Shown here piece by piece: positions 22,207 to 34,500 of a stretch of 64,000 nt of DNA. The stretch is taken from the NCBI GenBank assembly GCA_001632435.1, contig KV423965.1, positions 117,459-181,458 on the forward strand, written 5' to 3'. The position numbers and the translations under genes are program-made. This DNA comes from Calocera cornea HHB12733. Taxonomy: Eukaryota; Basidiomycota; Dacrymycetes; Dacrymycetales; Dacrymycetaceae. Positions within the stretch are counted from its first letter, which is position 1; each line of letters begins with the position of its first letter. The notes under the pieces are model-generated. The model saw only the letters and a list, made by a program, of their open reading frames with translations, was not told the DNA's origin and searched no databases.

Positions 22207-23989
22207 ATGGCGAACTCGGCGCGTGCGACTGGCACCTCGGTCAATATGGAACCTGCGAAACTCTCCTCTGTTGCTGTACCTATAGCCCGAGCAAACCGGC
22301 TCCTTGAAATGCTCGTCGGAACGAGCGCCAAGGTGAGTGTTTTGAGTGGCGAACGAAGTATATATTGACCGCCAAATTATTCGCAGGACCGCCTGGCTCA
22401 GCTGAAGTCTCTGGGAGCCGCTTCAGAAGACTCTTTCTTGAGCAAAGCCTGGTCTGTCTTCCTCGAAGGGCCCATCACACAGTTCGACAAACTGTAATGA
22501 ATGAATTACTCCTTTGCCTTCCTCATACTAATACAGCGTCCTAGTTTTCTTACGATCGATACCGACAACCCGGATACAGCTGCAGATACCCTTCGGACGA
22601 CCCGAGCCGGGACGGACTCCGTCGTACTTGATGGTGTTCCGTTCCGACAGAAGGATAAGGAGTCTAAGAAGCGGATCCGCAAGGAAGCTCGCGCTTCGGG
22701 GTCTTCCCCAGCGCTACTGGACCTTTACGAACACGTAGAGAGAGACGTGCTCGGCGCTGCCCAGAGGATGTCTCACATCTACGAAGTGTTGGGTAAGTAT
22801 GATGTCGCATCCACTTATGCCGTTCGCTTACGCCATCGTATCCCAGTTTCCTACCACTTCGACGGATCGCCCCTCCTCCATGTCGTCGATGTCCTCGAAT
22901 CTCTGGTCGTGACGGTCTGCAATGCGAAGCAGTTGTCACCGTCGGCTGGTTATCGCACCAAGATGGAACCACGGATGTGGTTCGCTGCTGCTGTTACCGA
23001 TAAGGACCGGAAGATCGTCAGCCTCGGAGAGTTGCTCGGAAACTTGGAACCAGATTCGGAAGCGCCTGCGAGAATATCTTTCTGCGGAACTGCAGCCGCG
23101 CCGGGCAAGACGACGGATCAGCACGACCGAGACTTGAAGGACGCCGTCCGAGCTCTGCACAGTGAAGAGCTCGCGAGAGTAATTGGTGCCGACGAGGTCC
23201 AATTCATCAAAGAGGCTGTCAAGGACTTGATCAGCTTCTCTTTGCGTCACGAGCCATACAACGGCATCCACGACCTCTCAGCTCAGAAGGACAACGGCGT
23301 CGGCACGTGTGCGGAGTTCAAGACCTTCCTCGGGTGGGTCTAATCTTCATATATTATTGGACGTGACTGACTTGACTATCAGCCTGGCAATTTGGCTTGC
23401 GAGAGGGGGAAACGTCACGCACTGGAAAGAATGTACAGTGTGGTTTATGTGTGTCGATGTCCAGATTGTGGACCACCTCTATATGCTTGCAGACAAGACG
23501 AAGGGCGACGCGGCCGCGGTACATCACGAGGCGATCAACTGCGTATGCACCCACGGGGTGGCCATGTGCCTCGTCTGCCGTTTGACGCTCTCGTGCCTTT
23601 GCTGGAAGTATCCTGCCTTATTACAAGTCAACATTCTCCACTGGGATCACCGCCAACAAGGTTACGTTCGACCATGGCTGTTCGAGCGGAGCGAGTTGGT
23701 CGCATATCTTGCGAAGTGGAGACCCCGGGTGACTGAGCAGTCAGATGTCGGTGATCACGACCATCCAATGCGTGGCAAAGGAGAAGCTCAAGATATCGAG
23801 GATCGCCCAGCCGCAGAACGCGGAGAAGAGACAGGAGCGGTGGCGGCAGCAGGGGGCACAGAGGACACAGGAGCGGTGGCGGCAGTGAGAGGCACAGAGG
23901 ACACAGGAGCGGGGGATGCGGCGGCTCAGAGGAAGCTGAGGAAAAAAATGATGAATGCTGAGAGAAGGAAAAAGGTCCAGAGAGAATGA
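22207..23989 (+). CDS. Hypothetical protein with repetitive, basic C-terminus
   Basis: Exons 22207-22332, 22387-22493, 22545-22792, 22847-23333 and 23383-23989 join in frame with GT..AG introns of 48-54 bases. The start MANSARATGTS was chosen because exon phases close from it. The middle exons encode a helical domain (LYEHVERDVLGAAQRM, LHSEELARVIGADEVQFIKE), and the last contains several Cys and His (CVCTHGVAMCLVCRL). The tail has two to three copies of a GGTEDTGAVAA motif and ends in lysine/arginine-rich sequence (RKLRKKMMNAERRKKVQ). No family is recognised. The gene is convergent with the next gene, the stops being only 36 bases apart. Confidence 0.6.
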
Positions 23990-24024
23990 CTGGGATAGAT
24001 ATGTACATGATTTGCAGCGGCGGT

Positions 24025-26221
24025 TCATAAGGTGTCCGGTCGGCTCGGCCTTTGGAAGCCGAACCTACGCAAGGCAGCGTCCTTTCCCTTGGCAGTGTCG
24101 AATTGTAGATTGCTTTCATCCAGTGCTCGCGCCAAATCGACATGAAGCTGGTCTCCGTCTAAAGTGCAGCACGGATCATCGTCCATATCGTCCGGATGGC
24201 CAAGTTTCTCGCCAGGGAACACGGTGTACGTTTGGACGGCCCATTCATCGACTCCGTCACCTTCTTCTATACGGTAGAGAAGGTCATACCCTTCGAACCC
24301 AATAGCGGCGAACACGACGTTTGCCGTCGGGGCGTACGCCACGGGCCATGGGAATCCGGGAACCCGCAGTCCCTTCACCAAGGCTTCGAAACCGCCTCTG
24401 GCGAAGCTGAAAAATTGTGGGTAGACGTAAGCGATGTTCACTTCACAATCCTCTGGGAAGCGGTCCACGGTAAACGAGCCTGGGGAGGGCATTCCACGGC
24501 GGAGGGAGGCGCGTGGATACTGTCTCATAGCATTTGCCCATTTCTTATTGGGATTTCTAATCAGTATATGGCATATATGTGAACTAAATGCAACACGCAC
24601 CACGACAAGCTTGATATCCGCACTGTCAAGGTCTTCCACACTCTTCGTAGCCCATGGGGGACCTGACGGTTCACCAAGAGGCTCCGTGGAGATCCGTGCT
24701 AAACGTTGAGGAGCGCCTCCACGACTTGCATCTTTGGACGTATCATCGTGTCTTCGTTGGCTGGCGTCGATCGTCGCCGCGAGCTTCTTCGTTGTAAGTA
24801 GGTAAACCGCAACGGAAAATCTTTGCGCGATCAAAAGCTCGTCGGCATTGCAGGCCGCAATGACGTCGCAATGAAGAAGGTCGCTATCACTGACTATCGG
24901 CTCGGCCGGAACGGCAGCAGTAGATGCTTCGCCCTCGCTGCCGGTGAGTTGCAGCTGCGGGCTTCAAAAGACGTGACTGTTCCCGAATGATGATGAACGC
25001 GTTGCACTTTCAACGCTATGCTGCACCCAGACAACGCGTCGATTGTAGCGATCAATATTCAAGGCTGAAATATACTGGTCCTGTGCGATCGCCTCTTGCC
25101 AGATTGGTTTGAGGAGATATCGTTCATCCTCAGTCGCGGTTTCAGAGAGGTCATAAGCGACGACGCCGTGTGCGTTTCTCGCCGCGATGATGCCGAGTGT
25201 TGAGGTCGCCGTAGCTGTGAGTGTCGTCGGAGATAGAGGCGACAATGCCACAGACCACACCTTGTGAGCGACCTGCAGTGGAAATGAGGTCACAGGTTCG
25301 AGGATTTGCGGTTCCGCCTCGAGTGCTGCTGCTGCTGTGTTGATTGCGGCCACAGACAACACAGACACCATCCGGGAACTGGCGACGATTAAGCGGTCTC
25401 CGAAAAAGTCGGCGGCAAGAACCGCGTCCTACACCAACGGTTTAACCTCTATGAAAGGAGAAGATGTGGATGACACGCACCTCTAGCTCAAATTGCAGGT
25501 TCGTGTATCTCCGAGTTGACCAGTCGTAAGCATACAAGTCCACATCGCCATCGTATATGCCGTGAATGGACCATGTCCCATTGTAAGCCATCGTCGCTGC
25601 GACTTTGTTTCGCGTGCCGGTACATGTAAGTCCGGTGGAGTCCAGCTCAAGCCTGTAAGACACGGGGTCCTGCGGAATAACGCCATAGCTGCTCTCGAGT
25701 GTCCGGTCCGAAATAACATCCTCGTAAGTGACGATGAAGCTCACAGCTCCAGAATCAGACGCGAAAACAGCACCAGAACAAGCCGCGTAGCCCACCCGGT
25801 CGCCTTCGTCGGGTCGCCAACGAGATATCTCATGGAGCGACTGATTTTCGAGGGATGTATGGATTAGCGTTACGTTCCCGTCCGACGTGGCCCGAGCCAA
25901 GTACTTGTCCACAGGCTGGCTCCAAGTAATCTGCCCCGCGGGTGGTGGTGGAACACGGAGAAGGTCGAAGATACGTTCTGATGTAGGCTCGACCGCCGCA
26001 AAACTGGGGTCGTGGGTATGTGATTCTCGTATGTCGGGTGTAGAAAGCGAAGTAGAAGCCGTCAAAGGCGGTAGATCATCTTCAGAGTATGCCCGGTCTC
26101 TTTGAGGGTGGTTCAAGGGAGACAGATGGAGGCGTGCTCTCTTGTGCTTTCGACCTACGGCGTAATGCCCCTTGATAGTTTCATGTCGAGATCGCTTCGA
26201 CACCGAACGAGTTGCTGACAT
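24025..26221 (-). CDS. Hypothetical protein, possible beta-propeller
   Basis: Starts MSATRSVSKRSRHETIKGHY at 26221 with a basic N-terminus, then strand-rich repeats (KYLARATSDGNVTLI, NGTWSIHGIYDGDVDLYAYD, KVWSVALSPLSPTTLTA, GVVAYDLSE) suggestive of WD-like blades, though WD dipeptides are lacking. An intron (GTGCGT..GTGTAG) links FELE to DAVLAADFFG. A TGA at 24964 would end the frame, but a 72-base phase-0 intron (GTGCAG..CGCAG, about 24962-25033) removes it and joins VVW to LQLTGSEGE, continuing to the stop at 24025. Another intron probably lies near 24550-24600. If that 72-base intron is not used, the gene carries a nonsense codon. No function can be assigned. Confidence 0.5.
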
Positions 26222-26536
26222 TCTGCCTCGTTATCTAATTGGCGATCGCCGGCTTGCTAGTAGCCTCCTTGGAGAACGTATGCGACGCCCGGGCGACCGT
26301 GAGAGATGAGGGTTTCTGAGACGAGGGGCAGCAGGTGGACAGCTCTCTCTGTGTGCTCCGCGGTTGTCCGTGAGGGGCTTCGGAACCAGACACGGGCGCG
26401 TCAGCGGTGGAGTGGCCATATCATAGGAGCTCAGGCGGGCTCAAATTGCTTTGGTTCTTACATTTGCTTCCGTACACGCACCACTCGGCCGAACCTGAGC
26501 CGCTTCTGAGACGCTGCTTACTAATGGAGCTAGGCG
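26222..26536. other. Gap between hypothetical gene and element terminus
   Basis: No gene seen. 5' region of the minus-strand gene ending at 24025. Confidence 0.4.
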
Positions 26537-26817
26537 ATCGCCGCGCGCGATGAATAGCAGAAACATTCCGCTATTCCCCTAAACTGGGCAGCGATGAGAA
26601 AATCTCATTAATGTCCGCCTGCGCCCATCGTGCCACAACGGACTACCTGTCGCCGCGAGACGAATAGCGGAAACATTCCGCTATTCAGTGAACTCGGCAC
26701 CAATGAGAAGATCTCATCAATCTCTGCCCGCATCCACTCATTATGCTCATACGGATTACCTATCGCGGCGCGACGAATACAACAGCTGACACGTTGCGCT
26801 ATTCACCTGGTCAGTAA
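26537..26817 (+). repeat. Left terminal inverted repeat with three hairpins
   Basis: Hairpins start at 26552, 26662 and 26774 (spacing 110 and 112). The two outer ones have arms GAATAGCRGAA / TTCCGCTATTC around a 3-base loop; the inner one is diverged. Between them lie conserved blocks such as GAGAAAATCTCAT and CGCCCATCGTGCC. The repeat ends inward at GGTCAGTAA (26809-26817). Confidence 0.85.
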
Positions 26818-27252
26818 TGGATGCGTTGCTGTTTATGAATATCAATGCATGCGGACTCGCAACATAGGATAAATTAGACATTCAGGAAGCGCTCCTCTCA
26901 CACACAGGGAAAATTGCTTCCTCAGACTGACTATTGTCGGAAGCAGGAATCACGAGCCCTCGAACTGAACAGATTTCCTGTGGAGACAGTTATTGCTTTC
27001 GGGCAGCACGAGCGGTCGATACAGGAGGATGTCCGGGTGGTGAGATCAACCTGGATGCAGCTGGTGTCAGTGTAGACCGCGCCCAGAGACGGCAAATTGT
27101 AAGGCACTGAATCAGCTTGGAATATCGCACACGGGGACAGCATGAGTACTCATAGTCACGCACCTGCGGAGCGCGATTATGAGCTAGTCGAGAGTTTCCA
27201 ACTTGGAATCAAATGTAATAACCCTCTTGTTTGTGTATACCTGCACTTGGGG

Positions 27253-30200
27253 TCATACACCGGCCATCGACCCTAGAAAGGGGTAACGCACTCGAGTTGG
27301 CTCAAAGTGTAGAACTTGAAGGCCCTTTGGACTTGTCGCACGCGAGAGGGCAACGTATGCTTGCCCTACAATTTGATGAGCATTGACCCATCCCGTATCA
27401 TAATCTTCGGGAGTTTCACCTGCTTCGAAAATTTTCTTCAGGTCGACAATCACCTTATGGTAGGTCCCTCCCTGCACCTTGTGAATGGTCATAGCCCATG
27501 CAAGTTGCAACGGTATCTGTCCGATCGTGAGCTTAAAGCCATGTAGAATGACGGGTACATGCCTGCTTTCTAGAAGCGGACCATCTGTCACCGCCGGATT
27601 GAAGATCCCAAGTCTCGTAGTCCACTAGCTCCTGCCGGACACCGTCGTTCGTCCGGAAATTGACGACTGGAAGAAGCATATCTGGTGCAGCGGGAACGAC
27701 ATCTCCGGTCTTCCTGTTCAAGTCTGGCCGTATAGCCCGGTAGTCGTTCCTTTGACGAGCTGCCCACTCGGCCCTCGTGTGGAAACCCACTACGATCCCC
27801 ATGGTCCCGTTCACGAGATATGGATCAGGAAAATGCCGATTAGAAATGAGCATTACCTGGGCTCCCTTGCAGAGCTGCAGCTTAGCAAGGCCAAAAGCGC
27901 CGCCTTTGCGCTCCCGCGCAGACAGAGTTCGACGATCGCCAAAATCTTGGGAGGTATAGGTGTATACATGCTTCTCCTTAGCCCAAAGGCGTTTGGTGTT
28001 CGATATTCGAACCTCCTTGCGAGTGGCGAACCTACGGCCAGTATCACAAAGCCAGTCAAACAGCTAGGCTAGCACTCACAATTCGATCGGCTCGATCCCG
28101 CCAATCCCCGGGAGCGGTCGGGACAACTCGCGGAACTTCTCTGCACTTGCTGCGCCGACGCATCCCACCCTTGCCTCGTTGAGCATGTCAATGAACTCTA
28201 ATACGATCCGTGTCAGTGATATCAGCGTCGCCTTGGAGAGATATCTAACCTTGCTCTTTTTGCCGGTGAACGCGTGTCAATTTCCACGCTTCTGGTAAAG
28301 CCGCTGCCCACCAGTGGGACTCGAATGCAAAATATACCTTCTCTCCCTCATCCGCGATCGGCGGGAGCTGAAAGAAGTCGCCGCATACAATCAGCTACAG
28401 CAACAAGCGCATGATATGTCAGTATGACAGTCACGAATATTCAACTTCGTCCCACCTGCAAGCCCCCAAATGGACGCTGATTGTTCCGTAGACGTTTGCC
28501 GAGTTCGTCGAGCTTGCCAAAGAGTTCTGCCCTGACCATTGAAACTGCAACAGGATGAGCATGGCCTCACCGAAGATTGCGTCGAATATCTCACTTTCAT
28601 CGATGATGAGAACCTTAACACCCCGCCAGCGCTTTAACGGCTCTTCTCTTGTGCTGATGGCGTCTGCCAACGCTCGCGCGGAGTCAATACCCAGGCCTAT
28701 CGCAGCCCAGGAATGCAACGTCGATCCGCCGATGATGCTCGCGGCTGTTGCAGTCGGAGCAGTGACGGCTACTGCATAGGGCTCGTTCGAGTACCGCTGC
28801 TTCATTGCCTTGATGATTTTCTTCAGGACATGCGTCTTTCCGGTGCCTGAAAGAAGAGGTCATCAAACAAAATTGTTATGTTACGGGAATGGTTCGCCTG
28901 ACCTGCTGCACCGGTGAAAAAGAGGCTGCGACCCTGCATCACCCGTCGCATAATCTCCCTTTGCCCTGGGGAGAGTGCGTCCTTCTGCTCCAGGTTTGGT
29001 GCCTTGTGAAGAATGGGCAGTACTCGCTGAGCTGCCTTTGTGACAAGCGGTGCTGTTGTTGCGGTTGTCTTCTCCAAAGCGGGTGGTTTGACTGAAGTTT
29101 CTTCTAAGCGGCGTCGGCCGTCTGACAGCTTGACCGGAAGTGCGGGAGGTTGATCTGTTGTCCGCGATTGTGGTGGTTCAACGGTTCTATCTCGAGGATC
29201 TAGGCGATGCTTGTTGAATGACGTGACAAGCGATGGCGCAGTATTAGGTGGGACTTCAGTACAGCCTGCGCTATGCTGATCGACGGGCGATCGTCCTGCA
29301 TTGATATCGAAAGGGGATTGTGCCGCAGCTTTGCCCTGCACATTGACGGCCGTCTGCTGGAGCGCAGGTTGAAAGGCGGGCAGTGAGCGGTTCACTGTGG
29401 AGACGGAGTGAGCCTGCGCGGACTGAACAGGTTCTGGACCGCTCCGAGGAGGACTGGAAGTAGAACGAATGACCACGTTGGCAGGTTTGGAAATATACTT
29501 TCGGTTGGGTTGTTGGATGTTCACATCGTGTGAACTGGAGGCAGCAGAGGCAGCAATTGCCAATCGCTGTAATTCACGTGTCGGTCGGGACGGAGACGTC
29601 AGCGTGACCGCTCGATCTTTGACGTCCTTTCGCTCGTCCTGTGCAAGAGGCTGAGGCGAGGACGATGAGGGCGGATGTGGTGGCTGAGACGCTGCAGTAA
29701 CCAGCTCGACGGAGACAGGTGGTGGATGGCTTGGTGGAGGGCTGGGCTTAGAACGCACCAGCACCCTTACTGGTTTCAATTGTCGTTGACGGCCTGGTGA
29801 GCGTAGTTTCCGATCGTCACCTGATGCGTCGAGAGACCTCGTCGAGGGCGATGGTGATGCTGCAACCTGCGGAGCAGAGAGCGGAGAGGTGGCCGCCAGC
29901 ATTCCCAGTGGCTCGCGCGGTGGAGAGGGAGGAGTGAGTTGAACCTGGCGAGCCTGAATGTCCTCTCGCTCGGCCTGTGGAGAAGGCCGAGGCGAGGACG
30001 ATGAGGGCGGATGAAATGGCTCAGACGCTGCAGTAACCAGCTCGGCGGAGACAGGCGGTGGATGGCATGGTGGAGGGCTGGGCGTGGAACGCACCAGCAC
30101 CCTTACTGGTTTCAATTGTCGTTGACGGCCTGGTGGGCGTAGTTTCCGATTGTCACCTGATACATCGAGAGACGTCGTCGAGGGCGATGGTGATGCTGCA

Positions 30201-31281
30201 ACCTGCGGAGCAGAGAGCGAAGAGGTGGCCGCCAGCATTCCGAGTGGCTCGCGCGGTGAAGAGGGAGGGGTGAGTTGAACCTGGCGAGCCTGAATGTCCT
30301 CTCGCTCGTCCTGTGGAGAAGGCCGAGGCGAGGACGATGAGGGCGGATGTAATGGCTCAGACGCTGCAGTAACCAGCTCGGCGGAGACAGGTGGTGGAGG
30401 GCTTGGTGGAGGGCTGGGCGTGGAACGCACCAGCACCCTTACTGGTTTCAATTGTCGTTGATGGCCTGATGAGAGGGAGTTCGGGTAGTCTGGTAGAGTT
30501 CAGTTGATGAGGATGACAAGAAACTGTGGATGGGCGGGTACTAACTTGAGATATTCCCACAGAGAGGAGGTACGCTTGGCTCCTGGGAAACAGCACCAGC
30601 AGTATGCAGCGATGAAAGGGTGTCATATGCGCGAAGGGTGGACTGAGGATTGTCCACGAGCTGAGCGCGCGAGTCCGGTCGGGCCGTGAACGGGCTGGGA
30701 GATCGAGATGGCGGGCTGTGTGTCTGATCTCGAGGGACAGCAAAGGCAATACTCGCAGGCCGGGCAACTTCATCTTGATCCCAATGGTCAGACGCGACTG
30801 GTTCTACTTTGCGCTGGGCAGGACTTGACGTGGTGCTCGAATGGCTTGCAGCGGTGGAGCGAGGCGAGTTACCATCGGCGAGATGGGTGCCATTCCGAAT
30901 CGGACTGCGAGTCGGCGAGTCCACTACCGTAGACCGTGCCTGTTCGAGCCTTGCGTCGGGGAGGAGAGAGTTGAAGACATGTCGAGACCTAAGCAAGACA
31001 GCCCGAGTACGCTTTTGCTGAGCGATTCTGAGATTTAGATGGCGAAGTGTCCCGGAGGGCGACCAGTTGCGACCGCTCAGCGTCTCCCGCAATAAAGCTT
31101 CTCGCTGCTCCTCTGGGCACACAGTTATCGGCAGAGGGAGATCGTCATCGCCAGGCCACCCATGACTTGCGAGGGGAGGCAAGCCAGACTGAGCGCTCGT
31201 ATTTGTCGGGACACCGATGTCTTCCCCTGGCCAGGCACGCAAGGGCACCGTGTCCGTGTCCGTGGTCCGAATGAGGAGCAT
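27253..31281 (-). CDS. Pif1-type DNA helicase with long repetitive N-terminus
   Basis: 5'-to-3' superfamily 1B DNA helicase. Starts [12 protein letters not shown] at 31281. Supported exons include 30546-31281, 28903-30465, 28595-28846, 28456-28544 and one starting at 28394, then further exons to the stop at 27253. Motifs appear once introns are removed: Walker A GAAGTGKT (split by the intron 28847-28902), motif Ia APTATAA, motif II IDEISMV (split by the intron 28545-28594), motif [12 protein letters not shown], motif [11 protein letters not shown] and motif [11 protein letters not shown]. All the core motifs are intact, so it is probably active. The N-terminal half is disordered, Ser/Pro-rich, with a 112-residue block repeated three times (about 29690-30465). 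Family members unwind replication forks and G-quadruplexes. Here the gene sits between inverted repeats, so an element-borne replication role is inferred. A host PIF1 is the alternative. Confidence 0.85.
29690..30465 (-). repeat. 336-bp in-frame tandem repeat in the helicase gene
   Basis: The block starting [10 protein letters not shown] recurs at a 336-base period (anchor CTTACTGGTTTCAATTG at 30438, 30102 and 29766). The first two copies are nearly identical; the third diverges after about 60 residues. The period is a multiple of three. Confidence 0.85.
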
Positions 31282-31587
31282 GAAAGACAGTTAGATGATG
31301 CGAAGGGTTGGAGTGGACGTCATGATCATAATTTGGCATATAGAGGCGCATATAATGAGGTCTGCGAAACGAAAAAGCAGAGACAGCGTAGTCGTGTACC
31401 GATAAGGCCGTCGAAAGGAGAGATGGAGTCGGAAGCAGCGACGCCGCGCGATGTGCATGCACTCTTGAGGCGCGCTGTCAATGTACCGACAACACCTACA
31501 TAGCGCGAAGGCTCGTCCGACGACGATCACCGGCAGCACTGGATGCTGCTTTCATGACTCTGATGCACTTACACCTTATTCCACACG
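31282..31587. promoter_or_regulatory. Shared divergent promoter of the element's two genes
   Basis: 306 bases separate the two start codons. No coding exon is supported here. Co-regulation is inferred from geometry only. Confidence 0.45.
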
Positions 31588-34500
31588 ATGATCCCGTCAG
31601 AACAAGCTTTGTCCGAGCTGCGAACGCTGTCGAAGAGCAAATGGGAGGCGAAGGCGGACTGGGTGAAAAGTTGGGCAACAAGCATGCCGGGGATAGTAGA
31701 TCGCCTATTGGATCTGCTATATGCTGAGAAAATGCTACCCAGAAGAGGATCAGAGCAGGATGTATGCGGGATGGACATTGAAAAAGGAGCACAACAAATG
31801 GAAACTCTGGCGACAGTGCTGGTAAGCCCACATGACAGCGCCCTTCGTCCTGCACGCTGACCATGCTCTAATAGAACCCCGTGCTGCAGCTATGGTATTA
31901 TGCCGGTCTCGGGAGTACACTACCGGAGACAGTCATCGTGCAGGTGGAGCGCTTTGTTCGCATAGCGCAGTTCCTGGACGAAGCGGATCAATATCCCGTG
32001 CTGCATGGCGAGAAGAGTATCGACTTCCATTTCTTCTGAACCCCAGACGAATGGCGTCAAGCATACTCCGTCCTCAGCAGCATAAGCAACGTCGACTTCC
32101 CATCAATGCCCGATGACATCGGACCGAGAGAGGGAATACTCGGAATACTTATGGACGTTGACGAACACACGATGGAGACAGCGTGGGTGGGTTGGGAGAG
32201 TCGTCTTCGGATTCTGCATGGGGACTTTTGGGAAGCGATTTTCCGTATGATTGGACCACCTCTGCGACTCGAAATCTCGCAGATCGGGGATGCAAGAGCG
32301 TTCACAACGCTGACCGACAGTATATGGGTGCGCGGTGTTTTTCGATTTGTACAACGAGATCTGATATTGTGCTAGTCGCTCGTCGACCAGTCCGCAACGG
32401 CGATGATGATCGGCGAATGGACGGGCCGGCTCCAGACGATATTTCTTCAGCATGCCCTGTACTCAAGAGATCTCACGTGGTGGTTCGCTCTTCGGCCGGC
32501 GGGAAATATCCTCGTGGCAGAATACATGCCCAGGACAATGTACCATTACGCCTTCGGATTGGCACCGTGGCTCTGGTCAATAGCTCCGGTGAACGTGCGC
32601 GAACGGTTCAAACCAAACAAGTGGTGGGAAGCGACTTCGTCATACAGGACCTCGTACATCCAGGAATGTTTGTACATCGCGTTCGGCATTGAGCTCATCG
32701 ATGCGGTAATGCCAAATGGCAAATGGTTCAAAGACGACGATCCTAGAGCTATGTGGTGGTATGTAAATTCGCGCTGCGACGTATGGGTATGTTGGAATAC
32801 TACTTTGGTCGGCGTCAAGTGTCTGACTCGGGAAATTTTCCAGTGTCGTTACCTGTTGCAATGCTATCTGCACCGCGTCCCCATACACGAAAGGCTCACC
32901 GGAGCACTTTTGGTTTTTTTGGACCAGATTACGGATCTGATTTCCGACATACCGGAGCTGACCATCCCGATACCTGCGGACTTGCTACCGGTACAGCTAT
33001 TACCAAAGCGCGTTCTAGGCCGATGTCTGAGCGACGTCCGCGGGCTGCAGCCCCGCCGGGCGAACCACCTGATAACGAAATACTGGAACGGACAATTCGA
33101 GTTCCTTCACGACAGGTTTGAAAAGTCTGCAAATGAAGACGCCGTACGGCGGTACTCCAAATCAATCGTGAGCGATGACTTTCAGCAATAAATCTTTGAG
33201 AGGCTGAACAGCGGAGCAGGGATCGCTCTTCGCCAGCTTTCGCGTCGACGCCTTAATGAGCTGTTCATCTGAGGTCTTTGCCAAGGCCGTCGAGCTGATT
33301 AATGGTCTCTATATGTTCGCCGAGTTATGCCCAGCTGTGTCAAGTGGTCTTCCCGACGTTTCGCTAATACCGCCATCACTCCTCCAGCCGCACGTACAAC
33401 GCCTGGACAGTGCTTATGTGACCCGACTCGAAGAAATGAAGCGAGAGATTGCGGCCTCCAAGACGCGGCTGGAGTTGAATGGATCAGTAGGAGAACACGC
33501 TTCACAACAGTTCTATGGTCCGGTGACGACCTTCGCTTCCGGCAATAGACCTTCGGTGGACCAGCCAGACTCTATGCGCATGGACGATTATGTGATGCAT
33601 GAGGTTGACGAGGACGGTGGGCTGCCAAGCCTCTCCTTGGGGACTGTTGACAATGAGATCGCGGTCGACGGGGGTGGATGGCCGACTACCTCAAGACACG
33701 AGCTCGCCGTTTCGAATTCAGCGGATGAGATCGATAAAGATGATGCAGAGCCAGCACAAAATGCAGCGACACAAAAGGCGCCAACGAAGGCAGACCATCG
33801 ACTATCAGTTCGCACGATCATCATAGATGCGGACGTCAAACATGACTGTGACTACCTCGTGCCACTGGTAACCGTGAACCTTATCTCTGTTCTAAATGAT
33901 CCTCGACGCCAGCTGCACAGCTTCTTCTCGACAGGACCGTTTGATTCGACAATGATTGTGCGTTTGAAAACGTACAAAAATAACGAAACTCTCAAATCCT
34001 ACCGGCCCGAGTATACCAACCGTGGCCATCGCCATATTGAACCACTGCGTATTCCTTTGTCGGAGCTAACCTTGGAGCTCCTGCAGAAGGTGGGATTCGT
34101 CGTGGCTGTATGCAAAGGTGGTCTTGAAATTGAGGCAAGTCTGGTCTATTAAGCAGAGCGAGCGTATTTGAGGTCATCTGCAGGTGATGTGGGGAATCTA
34201 TCGATGCCAGACATGTCAACAAGCACATGAGAGCACGATATCGCAGGATATCTGGTTTATGATCTGCTGGCGGTTCAGAGGCCATCCTTGCTCTGTGTGC
34301 TTTTTGAGAAACCACACATGCACCGAAAGGAACCAATGGTGTCGTTCAAGTACGTGATGAGTTGAATCAAGCAGAACTTCAAACTGATTTGTCTTTAGTT
34401 ACGCCTGCAGTTCATTGCTCGCCTCAGTTACCTCTTGACAAATCGCTTTTACCACTGCGATCTCAGGTGTTTCAGTTCCTGAAAGACGCGTTCAAAATCG

